DNA of 64,000 bases from the NCBI GenBank assembly GCA_039545315.1, contig BCIM01000001.1:166525-230524 (forward strand), in the 5' to 3' direction. Both the position numbers and the translations under genes were made by a program. The notes under the pieces are model-generated. The model searched no databases, was not told the origin of the DNA, and saw only the letters and a program-made list of their open reading frames with translations. This DNA comes from Kondoa malvinella. Lineage: Eukaryota > Basidiomycota > Agaricostilbomycetes > Agaricostilbales > Kondoaceae. Position 1 is the first letter of the stretch. Each line of letters opens with the position of its first letter. Below, in pieces: positions 12,590 to 25,166 of the stretch.

Positions 12590-14761
12590 ATGGAAACTGC
12601 TCAATATCCACCCACGCAATCTTTCCCAGCTTCTGCAGCGTACGATTCACCTGTATCCAGCCGCTCATTCCGACACCATCCGTCTACCGAGCAAGGCATC
12701 CGAGCTGCTGCTGAACAACTAGACTTGACGCCAGAACAGCAGTCCTCTTCATACTTTGGCGGATTCTCGCTCAATAATAATGGCTCATCCTACAACTATG
12801 CACATCAGCCATATGACATGCCATGGACAACCGAGGCAGCTCTCTCACCAACTCAGCTACCAAGTCTGACACCATCCAATGATCACGAGTCGTACTTCCC
12901 TCATCATGTTCAAAGCGCCGTCCAACCCTCAACAAGCTACTTTGGCAACGCCAGCTACTTTGAAGCAAACAATGGCCGATCGACTTCCCTTCCCGGTTTT
13001 CCAGCTCACGACATGACGCCATATCGTCAAGGTCTCATGCCTTCAGCTCAACTTGATCCGACTGAATCAGCTGCAGGGCAAAACTTCAGCTTTAAAGACT
13101 ACCTCAGCGATCCGATAGAAGACCCAGAAGACGAGCAACCTTGCAGCCCTGCAGAGCCGTGCTCTGCTCCAGCTGCCGGTCTTGGTATCAGCGATTCGAA
13201 TCCTGGCAGTCCTTTCGCTCATCCTGCCGATCCTCGCGCCTTTCGCGACTTTTCACCATATGTATCGTCTGTTGGTACACCATCTTCAGGATCGGACTTT
13301 GATGGGCAATTTGATATGGATGAGGATCTGCAGAGGGCTTCGAGGGCGTCCAGCTTCAGCGGCAATGCCAATCCTCATGGCCAACCGCCAAATGCTGCTC
13401 AAGCTTTCTATCGCGCCAGTCTATTAGCATCACATACGTACGCAATGTCTGGCAACCCGGCGCAAAGACCTGTCTATCCGCGTTCGCCTTCAAGTTCCAG
13501 CTCGATCAGTAATCTGGGCGGTAAAATGGCTCATTTGGACGTCTTGAGCTCATCTGCAAGCTCGGAATCCAGTTTTGGCTGTCACGAAGCGTCCAGTATG
13601 CCGGAAAGTTCAGCTTTTGAATACTACCGCAATTTGCAGCAACACCCTGCTGCATCTCGTCCGATTCAGCCAATCACCAATGTGACTACTTTCCCTCCCA
13701 TCTCTCGCGGCTTCGGTAGTCCTCATTACCACGTTGAAGGTGAACAACCGCAATTCGCGGCTAAACTTTTCGGTCCAATTCCAGTGGGCAAGTTCCCACC
13801 TCTGGCCAAGTGGGTAGAAGCAAGTGGCCATGAGCGTCAAAGTACTCTGACTCAGTCGGACGTCGCATCTACCCGAAGTAGACAGGCTACCGTCCGCGGC
13901 TCAATCAAACAAGCTTTCGGTCTTCTTCCTTCTGCTTCCAATTCTACTCCTGATCTGAGTACTATTGGTCGATCTAATCGAGTAGAAGAGACGTCTCAAG
14001 GTACTCTGAAAGGTACTCGTCGACCTATGGACGGCAAGAACCCTACTACCGTTGGCGCCTTTTCACCCATTGATGACACGACTGCCTTTCACCTTATGTC
14101 GACCAAGAGATCGAGAGGACGGAAACCGAGGGGAGAGCAAGAGTTGGGCATTCAGATTGAAGGGCCTATTGATCCGAATATGTCGCCGACGAGGGAGCAG
14201 GTCAACTTTGTCGGTGTTACGAAAGCTGGAAGACCGAAGAAGCTGTTCATGTACGTCTTCACTACCCCGCTTCTCCTTTAATGCTGATCCGACTGCCTGT
14301 AGGTGCAAAGTACCTGGCTGTGGCAAATGCTTCAAACGGTCAGAACATCTCAAGAGGCATGTGCGATCGCTGCATACGGATGAGAAACGTGCGTGATATT
14401 GGACCAGAATTTTCACTGGCTAATTAGTGTTGTAGCCTTCGAATGTCCGGTTGAGAACTGCGGCAAGAAGTTTTCTCGAGTCGATAATCTCGTTCAGCAT
14501 ACCAAGACGCACAATAGTGGAACAGTCCGTCAATCAAAGTCCAGATCAGGCAGCGTCAGCAGTGGTGTTCCCGCCAGAGATGGAAGCGACAGCCCCGTCG
14601 GCTACCATTCTGGTTCTGTATCGAGGAAGCCTGCTAAGCGCCGGCGTACTGTCGTCAAAGACGAAGATGGTGCTATTATCGATGATGGAGCCGATTCTGA
14701 TTGTGAGTCGGTTCGAGGTTCGAGCTGTTCGGTCGCTCATCCTCTCCTAGACGCACCTTGA
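12590..14761 (+). CDS. C2H2 zinc-finger transcription factor (Msn2/4-like finger pair)
   Basis: Predicted nuclear DNA-binding regulator. The first exon encodes about 550 residues of Ser/Pro/Gln-rich disordered sequence starting METAQYPP. Near its end are two AT-hook-like cores, RGRKPRG (about 14115) and AGRPKK (about 14226). After an intron of about 53 bases comes finger 1, CKVPGCGKCFKRSEHLKRH, followed by the linker SLHTDEK. A second intron (from GTGCGT near 14389) leads to finger 2, CPVENCGKKFSRVDNLVQH. The finger pair, with RSEHLKRH and RVDNLVQH recognition helices, resembles stress regulators of the Msn2/4/CreA-like group; the true target is unknown. The tail has a bipartite basic stretch KPAKRRRTVVK that could be a nuclear signal. 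An in-frame ATG at 12476 would add 38 residues. Confidence 0.85.
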
Positions 14762-15082
14762 ATCGCTGCCAACCTGCAATACCAAATCGCATATACCATC
14801 TACCACTCGATCAAACCAGTAGATCTGTACACCTATGACACTTTCTCAGCATATACAAGCAGCATCGTAATCTTTCTCGTCAATATTCTGTGTCTCAAAC
14901 TTGTTTGCGATTGTCAGTAATGGAAGGGGCAAATAACAAGGGCTCTGTGAAATAGGGATTCTCTTCTTCGTCTATTGCGAATGAAGATGTACTGAAATAG
15001 CCTGATGCATTTGTCCATTTTACTTTGAGCTAGACAATCATCCTCGCTCTTGCTGGCTTGTATACTCTTCGTATAGTATTGA
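14762..15082. other. Intergenic stretch, no gene seen
   Basis: About 320 bases of convergent 3' sequence between the zinc-finger gene and the small minus-strand gene at 15083. I see no coding region, RNA gene or repeat. Confidence 0.4.
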
Positions 15083-15356
15083 TCACGCTCCTGAAGGCGG
15101 ATATTGTCCTTCGAAAGACGGCACCGTAAAAGACTCATACAGCACCTCCGAGGTTGCTCGATGATATTCGCAAATTTGCTGCAGGTCCTGGATAAAAGTG
15201 AGCGCAGTAATCTCCTGCTTGAAGCATATTACTGACCTCGTCTGGTATCTCCGATTGAGCGTGTTGTTGAGCGGCTGTTTGCACTGCAAAGACGGCGAAA
15301 AGTTGTCTGCCTAGAGCCATTCGAAGAGGAACGTTAGAGCAAGATTGTTCAAGCAT
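15083..15356 (-). CDS. Small unidentified protein (about 83 residues, two exons)
   Basis: I do not recognise this protein. Exon 1 starts MLEQSCSNVPLRMALG at 15356 and ends IPDE. A GTCAGT donor and an acceptor CAG bound a 22-base intron, which is very short, and exon 2 reads EITALTFIQDLQQICEYHRA and ends PPSGA. Together they give a mainly helical, coiled-coil-like small protein of the size seen in small subunits of larger complexes, but no family is claimed. Support is only the consistent splice signals and amphipathic pattern. It could instead start at the internal ATG 15320. Confidence 0.35.
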
Positions 15357-15698
15357 GATGTCTCGACCAGCGAGTAAGATGAGAAGATGAAGGATCGACT
15401 AGATGGAAGACGAGCAAGAGAGAGCGAAAGCGAGCCAAGTCATAGACGGGACGAGGCGAGGCAAGCACAGCAACCGGTCAGATTCCACTGGTCGTCATTA
15501 TAAGCAACAAGGGTAAGAGGGAGTGCGCAGAGCGTCTAGAGTGATCAGTAAACGAAAAGCAATCAGAAGCGCTGAGAACGATGTATCGGAAGGTAAGTTC
15601 GGTACTTGAAAGATCCATTGACAGCACAGGCGTTTGGCTGTCGATGGTGCATTTTCGAGGCATCACGCAAGGGAAAGGAGATGACTACTGGAATTCAT

Positions 15699-15952
15699 GA
15701 CTTCAGGACAAAATCAGTCCGTAGCAGGATCTGCGAGCCAAAGAGCGAATTAGCTTTATCTCCTCAGGATCATACCTTGAGAGATACTGTTGTCTTGCAG
15801 GACGATGAAAGATCTAAACCAAGCCGGTTGTCCTGCCATTTCTGCCAGAGTCTGCCAGTGGTACATCGCGTGAAATTGAGCTTGCCAGAAGTGCAGTTCA
15901 GAGACACAAAGGCTTGTTCTAGCGCGAGAGTCTGTTCATAGCGTGATAGCAT
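15699..15952 (-). CDS. Possible very small gene, function unknown
   Basis: A tentative model: MLSRYEQTLALEQAF, a 56-base GT..CAG intron, TLAEMAGQPAWFRSFIVLQ with DNSISQ, then a GTATGA intron and a short final exon ending PATD. The protein would be about 45 residues. The joins keep the frame and the peptide looks helical, but there is no family recognition and the region may simply be the 3' flank of centrin or the upstream region of the gene at 15356. Confidence 0.2.
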
Positions 15953-15976
15953 TACAGGTATGTTACTATACCAACA

Positions 15977-16851
15977 TCAGTATAGATCTACTACCCGAGG
16001 TAGAAATCTTACCAAATCATCCGTCATTATACTGATCTGTAAGCCACGAAGCAACAAGGATGAGCGATCATCCAGCATGCTCTCGAACGCTTACGAATTC
16101 CGCTTCTGATATCTCCCCATCCTGATCTAGGTCAAATTCATCTATCATAGCTTGTCTGTCCCTCGGCAAATCAGCTACAGTCCTCCCACTTCATCTGATG
16201 TCAACTTACAGCTCCTCCTCATCCAGCGGTTCTTGCAATTCTTTCGCAACCCTCCGTAAGTTGCGTATTGAAATCTTGCCCGTCCCATCATCGTCAAAAA
16301 GCCGAAACGCTTTCCTCACTTCATCTAATGGGTCTCTTGACAATATCCTATCCGTCACTATAGCCCAAAATCAGCTCAAACAGAAGGAAAGGGCGAGGAA
16401 GCAGCAGCATACTGAGTTTGATGAATTCATCAAATTCCATTTTACCTGATCCATGCTTGTCTTGATCTCGTATAATTTTGAGCACTTCTGCTTTCTTTAG
16501 ATCAAAACCTAATGCCCGCATCGCTACTTTGAGTTCATGGTAATCTATCGCCTACACATGCGACAATGCTGTATTAGCTCTTCGGTTCACCCAGCCGTGA
16601 GAGACGGATAGCTTGAGTACTTGTCCAAGCAGCTGGACTTGGGCTTCTCCGTATAGAGTGACCGGCAGACCAATAGCAGAAAGGCAGAGAACAAGAGAGA
16701 GATAAGAGCAACTCACTCCATCTTTATCCGTGTCAAACAGTTCAAAAGCTTCTTTAACTTCTTGCCGTTGCTCTTCTGTTAGCTCTGGCCTCGAGACTGG
16801 TGCTGAAGTATTGGGCCGTCGCTTGTTTTTAGGTGTTGGGTATAGAGACAT
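15977..16851 (-). CDS. CDC31: Centrin (CDC31-type EF-hand protein)
   Basis: Calcium-binding protein of the spindle pole body and nuclear pore-associated complexes. Four EF-hands are readable across introns: [38 protein letters not shown] and [12 protein letters not shown], in the order and spacing of centrins (about 170 residues). The start [14 protein letters not shown] gives the usual basic N-terminal extension. The first intron, inside EF-hand 1 (about 16558-16715), is longer than most here. The end is ambiguous: after FISIMTDDL the frame can run on for ten more residues to a TGA at 15977, or a final 47-base intron can join directly to a TAA, giving the shorter tail usual in fungal centrins. 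Confidence 0.9.
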
Positions 16852-17481
16852 GGTAGAGAGCGTCAGGCGGGCAGCGAGCGCGTTGTAGCAGATGCAGAGG
16901 CGATTTGATTATGGATTGACGCGTGAATTGAGCAGCTATAGCTTGCGAGGCTGTTTTGGTCGAACTTGTTACAGACGCGTGAAATTTGGGTCATGCAAGT
17001 CTAGCTACAATTAGGTACAGTGTCTTAATCGAAACTTCTACACCTATCTGATGCAGTGAGCCCCATTGCCTGCTCGATGCGTCCGGGCGAGTCTAGAAGT
17101 GTTCTTTCCCTCCCTCCGGTTTGGATATAGGTATTAGGTCTTCTGAGGCAATAATAGGACGACTAAAGTGGTGCTTTGCTGTTAGCATGCCGATGAGAGA
17201 AGGAAAAGCAGGGGTTTTAGAAGCACTGACGACCCGAATATCCAAGCCAAGACAGACATTACAAACTTCAAAGATTCAGGTAATGAGGGAGAAGGAAGAA
17301 GACAGGCCCAAGAGCTGTTGATGAGCAAGCTCTCTAAGCGGTATCACAGGCGTCAACAGGCAGACAGCGCGGTACGGCGGGTGAAACGAGCAATACTCTT
17401 GCTATCGCATTACTATCTGTAAACCGTCAAGCCCAGAATCAGCTTGAGCAGAAGCACATCTAGCACAAGAGACTCACCATA
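16852..17481. promoter_or_regulatory. Centrin upstream region; no gene seen
   Basis: Between two minus-strand genes. A 66-codon plus-strand frame at 17121-17321 lacks any recognisable feature and I treat it as chance. The part nearest 16852 should hold the centrin promoter; the part nearest 17482 should hold the 3' end of the prefoldin transcript. Confidence 0.35.
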
Positions 17482-17534
17482 TCAATTCCCACTATAATAC
17501 AAATCACCTTGTTCGCCTCGAGCGAATCATGGAT

Positions 17535-18078
17535 TTACGCCTGCGCTTTCTCCAACCTCGCGTAAAACTCTTGCAGTGATGATTGTGTGCCTTTGAGCTC
17601 CTTCTCCACGTACTTGTGAATTTACTCATGTTAGCTGAAGAGCAAATGCCGCAGCGTTAAACTTACCTTGAACTTCTTTGTCAAAGCAGCTACGTCCTCT
17701 ACCGCTTCAGTTTCCTTCTTCTTGAGTGATTTGGTAATGGCTTTCGGCTCTTGCATCACAAACCTGTGCACTTGCCAATAAGTCAAACACCCGCAGTGTC
17801 AGATCCGCGAGCGCACATCTTGCCAACCCCTTCATACATGACTGTGTTTGGATCTTCGTTCAATACTTCATTCACTTGAGCTTGAACGATGCGTAATTTC
17901 CTGCTTTCCCTATCTTTCGACTCTACTTGTTGCTGAAGCAGGCCAAGTTGAGAAGTTTGTTCTTTCGCTTGAGATTGTAGCCGTCGAAATATCTGAACGA
18001 CGATGAGAACGACGCTCAGCTGACTTTGGAGGGATCTAGAACTGAGTGTGTACATACATCTATTTGACCTTGATCCAT
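17535..18078 (-). CDS. PFD1: Prefoldin subunit 1
   Basis: Beta-type prefoldin subunit; the hexamer passes unfolded actin and tubulin to the CCT chaperonin in the cytosol. Start MDQGQIDI with an intron after GAT (GTATGT, near 18056), then RRLQSQAKEQTSQLGLL and KDRESRKLRIVQAQ as the first coiled-coil helix, the conserved turn YEGVGKMFVM across the second intron, and the second helix ending EFYARLEKAQA. Length of about 115 residues matches the family. The stop can be the TAA at 17535; alternatively a GTAAAT donor overlapping that stop could splice to a TGA at 17482, changing only the last residues. It shares an 82-base divergent promoter with the E2 gene. Confidence 0.85.
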
Positions 18079-18160
18079 CCCTGCGCTGGTTGGCTGTACT
18101 TGGGTGACCGCGAGTCAGCTTGACCACGGACCATCTCTTAATTGAGCGCCAACAGCAGCC
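18079..18160. promoter_or_regulatory. 82-base divergent promoter (prefoldin / E2)
   Basis: The start codons of the prefoldin gene (-) and E2 gene (+) are 82 bases apart, so both transcripts must start from this interval or overlap the neighbouring gene. Both products act in protein quality control, which would suit co-expression; that is inference. Confidence 0.5.
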
Positions 18161-19235
<1,075 letters not shown>

Positions 19236-19963
19236 TCCGGTTCCTATACTTTGTTTCGTATGTCTTGTCTTTCAACGGATTTGAAGGTTGTCGCTAATAT
19301 GGTTATAGACGTCACTCTCTCGGTCCACTTTTGTACTTTTGCATGCATCCACGGCTTTGTGTCATTTTTATGCTCGATCGTTCGTCTGGAGCGTCATTCG
19401 GCTCATTCATGAACGTTCGGCTCTTCTTCTGCATCCTCAACTGTTACACCTGCTGCAGCTCCTTGCGACTTATTGGTGCACCAGTGATCCATTCTCATCT
19501 CTCGCTTTCGATTCTCATGTCCGAGCGGTCGCCCGATCCAAAACAATCACAAACGTTCGGATCCTCCCTGGGCATCGGTCTACCTCATGCGTTCTCCATT
19601 ACTGATATTCGATCGCAAGGAGCTGTTGAACAGTAAAGACGCGTTTTCCTTTTGTTTATCTGTTGTTTCCCCCTCCTCTCGCGATCAAACTTCCCGCTCA
19701 CTCCCTCGCGTTCAATTAATCAAGGTTTGCCGGGATACACTCTACGCTAGTCTACCGCATGCCGCCTACGCGCTAAACTATCCCCTCCTTTGCATATCTC
19801 GTAGGCGTCAAAACATGTCTTGACCAGATCCGGTCAATTTGATTCTCTTTCTCTTTTGATAATAGATTACAAGACCGACTCGACATTCTTTTGACACCCA
19901 CATTCATTTAAATTCTACAACTCTCTTTTTGGCAATCCTCTCTCTTTCATCTGTTCGAGCAAG
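19236..19963 (+). promoter_or_regulatory. Promoter/leader of the WSC protein gene
   Basis: Contains no recognisable gene. The last 150 bases are strongly C/T-rich (runs of CTCTTTCTCTTTT and CTCTCTTTCATC) just before the ATG at 19964, a pattern associated with strong fungal promoters and transcript leaders. No other signal stands out. Confidence 0.45.
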
Positions 19964-22900
19964 ATGCTGCGTCTATCAAGTGCTCTACTCGTTTTGGGCT
20001 ACCTGAGTCAAGCAGAAGCCTTTTGGCGTATGCCATGCAAGGTTAGTTTTGTCTTCTCCCTTGCATCACAGTCAGCTGATTACATGCCAGGTCTTGACCA
20101 AGGAGAGACTAGATCCTATTGTCAGTCCTGGAGGAGTGTCCGGTCATGTCCATAACGTGTTTGTCTCTCCGTTTTTCACTCCAACAGTTGACTGATGCAC
20201 AAAACAGCGTAGGAGGAAGTAACTTCGCAGCAACGACTTCATTCGACATTTTGCAAAAGTCGGAATGTACCTCTTGTCAAGGTTCGTGTCATCCCGAATG
20301 CAAGGAGACGACGTTAGCTGAGATGATATGGATAGTGACGCAAGATTTGTCAAACTATTGGGTACCGGAGTTGTATTTTCAATATGGCAATGGTAGTTTC
20401 GAAGCTGTCGACGGCGGTGATATCCTGGTACGTCCTCGTTACTTGAAGGTTCGACCTTGCTGATTCGTGCGATAGGTCTATTACCTCGTAAGCTTAGCAG
20501 CGAGGGCACTGGATCTTGCTGAAGTGACTGCAGCAACGAGGCGACACTGCGGACGAGAAGATTCACGCGTAAGTCGCTTCGAAAAGATGCAGCACCAAGC
20601 TGATAGATTGTACCAGTTTCCCAGATGGACTTCGCATGATCTCTGGCGATCCTTTCCTCCGCTCTTACACCAAGACTCTCGAACAGCAAGCTATCAACTT
20701 TGTTTGCTTGCGTAAGTCTTTTGACTAAGTGTCTGGACCGGCCTGAGATCTACTGTAGGATACAGCGCTGGCGAGAAGAACACGGAGACTAATGAGCTAC
20801 CGAACTCCAATTGTGAGGCTGGTCTAAGAAGCCAAGTCGCTTTCCCTTGTGAGTTTCGTCTCTTTGGCAATGCAAGACCGCTAATAGCTATGCAGCGTGC
20901 TGGAATGGCAAGGACCTTGATAGCCCAAACCACAAGAGTCATATGGCCTTTCCTTCAGGCATCACTACTGGCAAATGTCCTTCCACTCACCCCGTATGTC
21001 CCATGCCGCTTTGAAACAGACAGGAAGGCTCATTGAAGCGTAGGTCCGTTTGATTACGATCTTCTACGAGGTATATACAAGCGTTCTTCGGCTTTGAGAA
21101 TTATCTGACCGTTGCATCCAGGTCTTCTGGAATGTCGACAAACATTGGGCAAAGATTGACCAAGCCATGAATAAGAATCAGCCTTTCGTGTTTGCACAGG
21201 GCGATTCGACCGGCTATGGCTAGTACGCTCGTATCAAAGCCTTCTCCTAATCACCTGACACGCTTTTGTACTTCAGTCACGGTGACTTCTCTGACGGATG
21301 GTCAGTCTTTGTGCTGTATGCCACACGATGATCCTGACAGCTTGATGCAGGGACAAAAAGGTCCTGCAAGAAGCCATTGATGTGTGCACTTACGAGTCTG
21401 GTGTCATTGAAGAATGCAAGATTTTCGACCTTCACTACGGCGATTGCAAAAAGGTTAGTAATTCCTGATCTAGTCATCATAAAACATGAGCCGACTCTTC
21501 TGTAGACACCATCTGTCAACGAGGTGGCCGTCGGAGGCTTGCTTCCCAAATTGCCTGGTTGCAACCCCGTTACTGGATTCGGAGAAAGGGCCAAATCCTG
21601 CTCAGCTGACAGCACTCCAGCTTTCTTCGACAATCCTGTCGCTTACAACACCACAATGCCTCCACCAGGCTCCGAGAATGTTGGCAATGTAGCTGTCCAG
21701 CCCGCGCAAGGTTCAGGGTTCAACTTCAAGAGCTGCTGGTCAGACCGAGGAACTCGAACACTCTCAAAGAGCGTCGCCATCCCAGACATGACTGTCCAGA
21801 AGTGCTTGACCGCCTGTGCAGCCGAAGGAGCACGCTACTGCGGCATGGAGTATGGCGGTAAGGTCAATTTCTTTTCTTGTGAGTCGTCGCTGATAGCTCT
21901 GTAGCTGAGTGCTGGATGGGCTCGACTCTTTCTTCCTCTTCATCTGCTCTGGACTATGGAAGCTGCGGTAAAATTTGTGCCGGCAACTACCTTGAATACT
22001 GTATGTTTCATACTCGGTGTTTGACTTGTACTCACGAAAGCGCAGGCGGTGGCAGCAATGCTCTCTCGCTGTACGAGCTTGATCCTTCAGCTCCCAGACC
22101 ATCAAGCGCCGTATCTTCAATAGCCGCTTCTTCAACAGCCTCTTCAGCCTCGCCTTCAGCTAGCTCCGCCAGCGCTAGCCTTGTCAGATCAACTGATACG
22201 TACGAGTACTTGTCCTGCCTTTCATATACCGGATCGCGACCTGTGTCCACTCGACTATCTTTATCAGACCCAACTGTCGAGAAATGCCACGCTCTGTGCG
22301 CTGCCGGAAACTTCCAATACTGTGCTCTCGAATACGGAGGTGAATGCTATGGAAGCAATTTCTTGGCTGACAACACATCAACTCAAGACGTTTCCAAGTG
22401 TGGTACTATGACATGTTCGGGTGATAAACCGCAATTCTGTGGCGCTGGCAGCACAAGTAAGCCTTTGTTCACTTTGGCTGCACCTCGGTTCGCTCATTTC
22501 TGCCTTAGTCCTTGTCTACAAGAGCAAGACCGGTGGAGCTGAAGTTGTTCAGTCTGGCTCAAACTTCGTGTACCGATCATGCTGGAGCGACTCTGCGACC
22601 AGCACCAGAACTCTGTCGAGGCGTATCGATATTGCAGACATGACAGTCGAGAAGTGTCTTGGTGAGCGGAAAGGTTCTATTAGTGTTTCGGACAAATTCT
22701 GACATTTACATTGTAGCTGCTTGTGCCTCGAACAAGGCTGCTCTATGTGGGCTAGAATATGGCCAGGAGGTGAATTTAGTCTGACCTGCTTTGGCATCAC
22801 TTCTAATCGATATCTTCACTGTCAGTGCTGGATGTCGACCGAGTCTACCCTCACTGGAGCAGCTCTGCCCGACAGCTCGTGCTCGATGACTTGCAAAGGT

Positions 22901-23775
22901 TCAAATGGAAAGCAGCTATGTCAGTACAATCTAGCTTTGTCGATACCGAACTGATGTTGTTTCAGGTGGCGGTCCTGATTCGCTTCAGCTATACGGCCTT
23001 GGACCACACCTCGTCAATTCAGCAGATTCCTATCAATACTCTGCATGCGTTCCTCACGACCAAGCTCGGCCCCTATCTACTCGTCTAGCTCTGTCCGACC
23101 CTACTGTCGAAGGCTGTGCAGCTCTGGCTTCAGCTGGTGGCTTCAAATACTTTGGTCTTGAGTACGGTGGAGAATGGTCTGTCGTATTTTATAAGTAGTC
23201 CTTCCAGTTGCTTATGTCTCGATAGCTGGGCCGACAACTTCCTCGCCTCTTCGGAATCCCAAGACGTCTCCAAATGCGCGATGACTTGCTCTGGGGACAA
23301 ATCGCAATTCTGCGGGGCAGCAAACTCGCTTCTTGTGTACAAGAGTGACTCCGTTGGCGCTGCGGTTGTTCCATCTGGCAACGGCTTCACCTATCAGTCA
23401 TGCTGGAGTGACAGCGCAAGCAAGACCCGCACCTTGACCAGACGCATCGATCTACCTCAGATGACTGTCGAAAAGTGCTTGGCTGCGTGTGCTTCCAACA
23501 AGGCTGTTCTGTGCGGTCTCGAGTACGGCCAAGAGGTACGCATACATAATGCTAAGGCTCGGAGCGACCGCTGATTGGGTATCGTTCAGTGCTGGATGTC
23601 GACCGACGACAGCACACTCACTGGCTCTGCGCTTCCAGCTGAATCTTGCTCAATGACTTGCATTGGTTCTGCCGGAACACAACTCTGTAAGTGCCTGTTG
23701 CATTCCTACCTGGCCTTCGGCTGACCGTCTCACCTAGGTGGAGGTCGCGACGCACTTCAGCTATACAAATCATAA
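19964..23775 (+). CDS. Secreted DUF1996 protein with five WSC domains
   Basis: Predicted extracellular or wall-associated protein. It begins with a signal peptide (MLRLSSALLVLGYLSQAEAF), then the DUF1996 domain (conserved LDPIVSPGG, GHVHNV, GGSNFAATT, NYWVPELYFQ and later GFPDGLRMI-like segments) to about 21700. Five cysteine-rich WSC carbohydrate-binding-like domains follow: about 21716, 22200, 22556, 22990 and 23370, each with SCWSD or SCLS start, TVEKC, YCGLEYG/GE-CW and C-SMTC-G motifs. A Ser/Ala-rich linker (about 22090-22190) separates domain 1 from the rest. Domains 2 and 4 resemble each other (SQDVSKC, CSGDK-QFCGA), as do 3 and 5 (ACASNKA-LCGLEYGQE, CWMST), and introns sit at equivalent sites. 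The protein ends DALQLYKS. DUF1996-WSC proteins are common in filamentous fungi; the exact role is unknown. Confidence 0.87.
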
Positions 23776-24040
23776 AGATGCGCCATAACGACGGCCGACA
23801 AATGATACAAGCAATGTTCGTCCAATAGGGTAAAGGGCTTCCTTTTGTTCTGGTACAAGGGATGGCAAGTACTTTCAAACAGGAAATTGATAAATTAAAC
23901 AAATGGTTCAAAAGCAGGTTTTAGTTGTACATAGATTGTTGCTGATATGCAAATTCTCGTTCGTCTGAATGCTTTGCGTCAGAACGGCTTTAGGCATGTA
24001 GCCTACCAAGCGTACCCGTCACTGTTCATAAGACTCAAGC

Positions 24041-25007
24041 CTATCGTGTGAAGAAGCCAAAGTCGACGTCTCCGCCTTTCTCTTGGGCCGTTTTGTAGCC
24101 AGGCATGGACGAGAGTTTCTGCCAATACGCTGCGATGGTCGGGTACTTTTCTGCGCTGAAGGTGTCCGTTTCGGTGATGGCAGAAATAGGGTATGACCTA
24201 TGCATCTTCAGTCTACAATAAAGGTTTGCAATAATAAGCGACTTACATGAGGATATCAGCCGAGGTAAATCTATCGCCGACAAAGAAGTGGTTTGGTGAC
24301 TTTTTCAGTTCATCCTCGAGCCATTGGTAGTGCGATCTCAACCGGGGACCGACTAGAATAGATAGTGCGTTGTTACAGATCATCGAGACGAGAGGGCGCA
24401 TGAGCATAGGAGCGCGTTTCGGCATGACTGCGGAACTATCAGTCGTGTACAGACTTGTGTGAGAGCGATGAAATACCGTTGAAGACTGCATGAGATAGAT
24501 GAGCTGATACATTGTGCAGGGAGTGCTGAACTCACTCATGTGCAACATTAAAGGCAGCATGAGACTACCCTCGGCATAGTGCACTACAAGGCCGAATCAG
24601 CGTGAGAGTTTCCTCCAGGTAGGAAGGCCATACTCCAGTACAGGTACGTTGCATGCTCCTGCGGCTTGCTGATGTCTGGCCCAAGCCCACTGTCCTTCCC
24701 ATAACGCAGAACGAGGTATTCGACAATAGCGCCAGATTCGGCCAGTGTGGCAGTCTCGCCATTCTCTTCCACAGTGACTGTAGGCGATTTCCCGAGGGGA
24801 TGGACATCTCGCAGCTCTTTCGGGGCCAATTTGGTTTCTGCCAGCCGCATATGTCAGACACAGAATAACGGAAGACGGAGGGAGCTTGCCTGGGTTGCGC
24901 TTGTACTCGATTACATTGTAGTTGAGCTTTAACTCTTCAAGCAACCAAATTATTCTGAGGCTCCTGCTGTTCTCCAAATGGTGAAGTGTTACTTTAGGCG
25001 AGCTCAT
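24041..25007 (-). CDS. Glutathione S-transferase
   Basis: Cytosolic GST that conjugates glutathione to electrophiles. It starts MSSPKVTLHHLENSRSLR, the thioredoxin-fold first strand and helix with the Ser/Arg pair of fungal Gtt1-like GSTs, followed by WLLEELKLNYNVIEYKR. After an intron come LAPKELRDVHPLGKSPT with the cis-Pro segment, and the glutathione-binding turn LAESGAIVEYL. The C-terminal helical domain contains YAEGSLMLPLM, FFVGDRFTSADILM with the N-capping box, and ends VDFGFFTR. Five exons of normal size; length about 255 residues is usual. It lies convergent to the WSC gene and about 160 bases from the hydrolase gene on the same strand. Confidence 0.9.
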
Positions 25008-25166
25008 ATTGTCTTCTCTCCTGCTTGACTTGGCTTGTCAGGAGAAAGAGGGCAAAAATGGAATGTCACCGCAGATCTAGAATGGCATATGAAATACAGG
25101 GTAGTACAAATGTTATCTTACAAGTGTGTGCGTTATAGTACATAGTATCACAGCCAATGCGACAGA

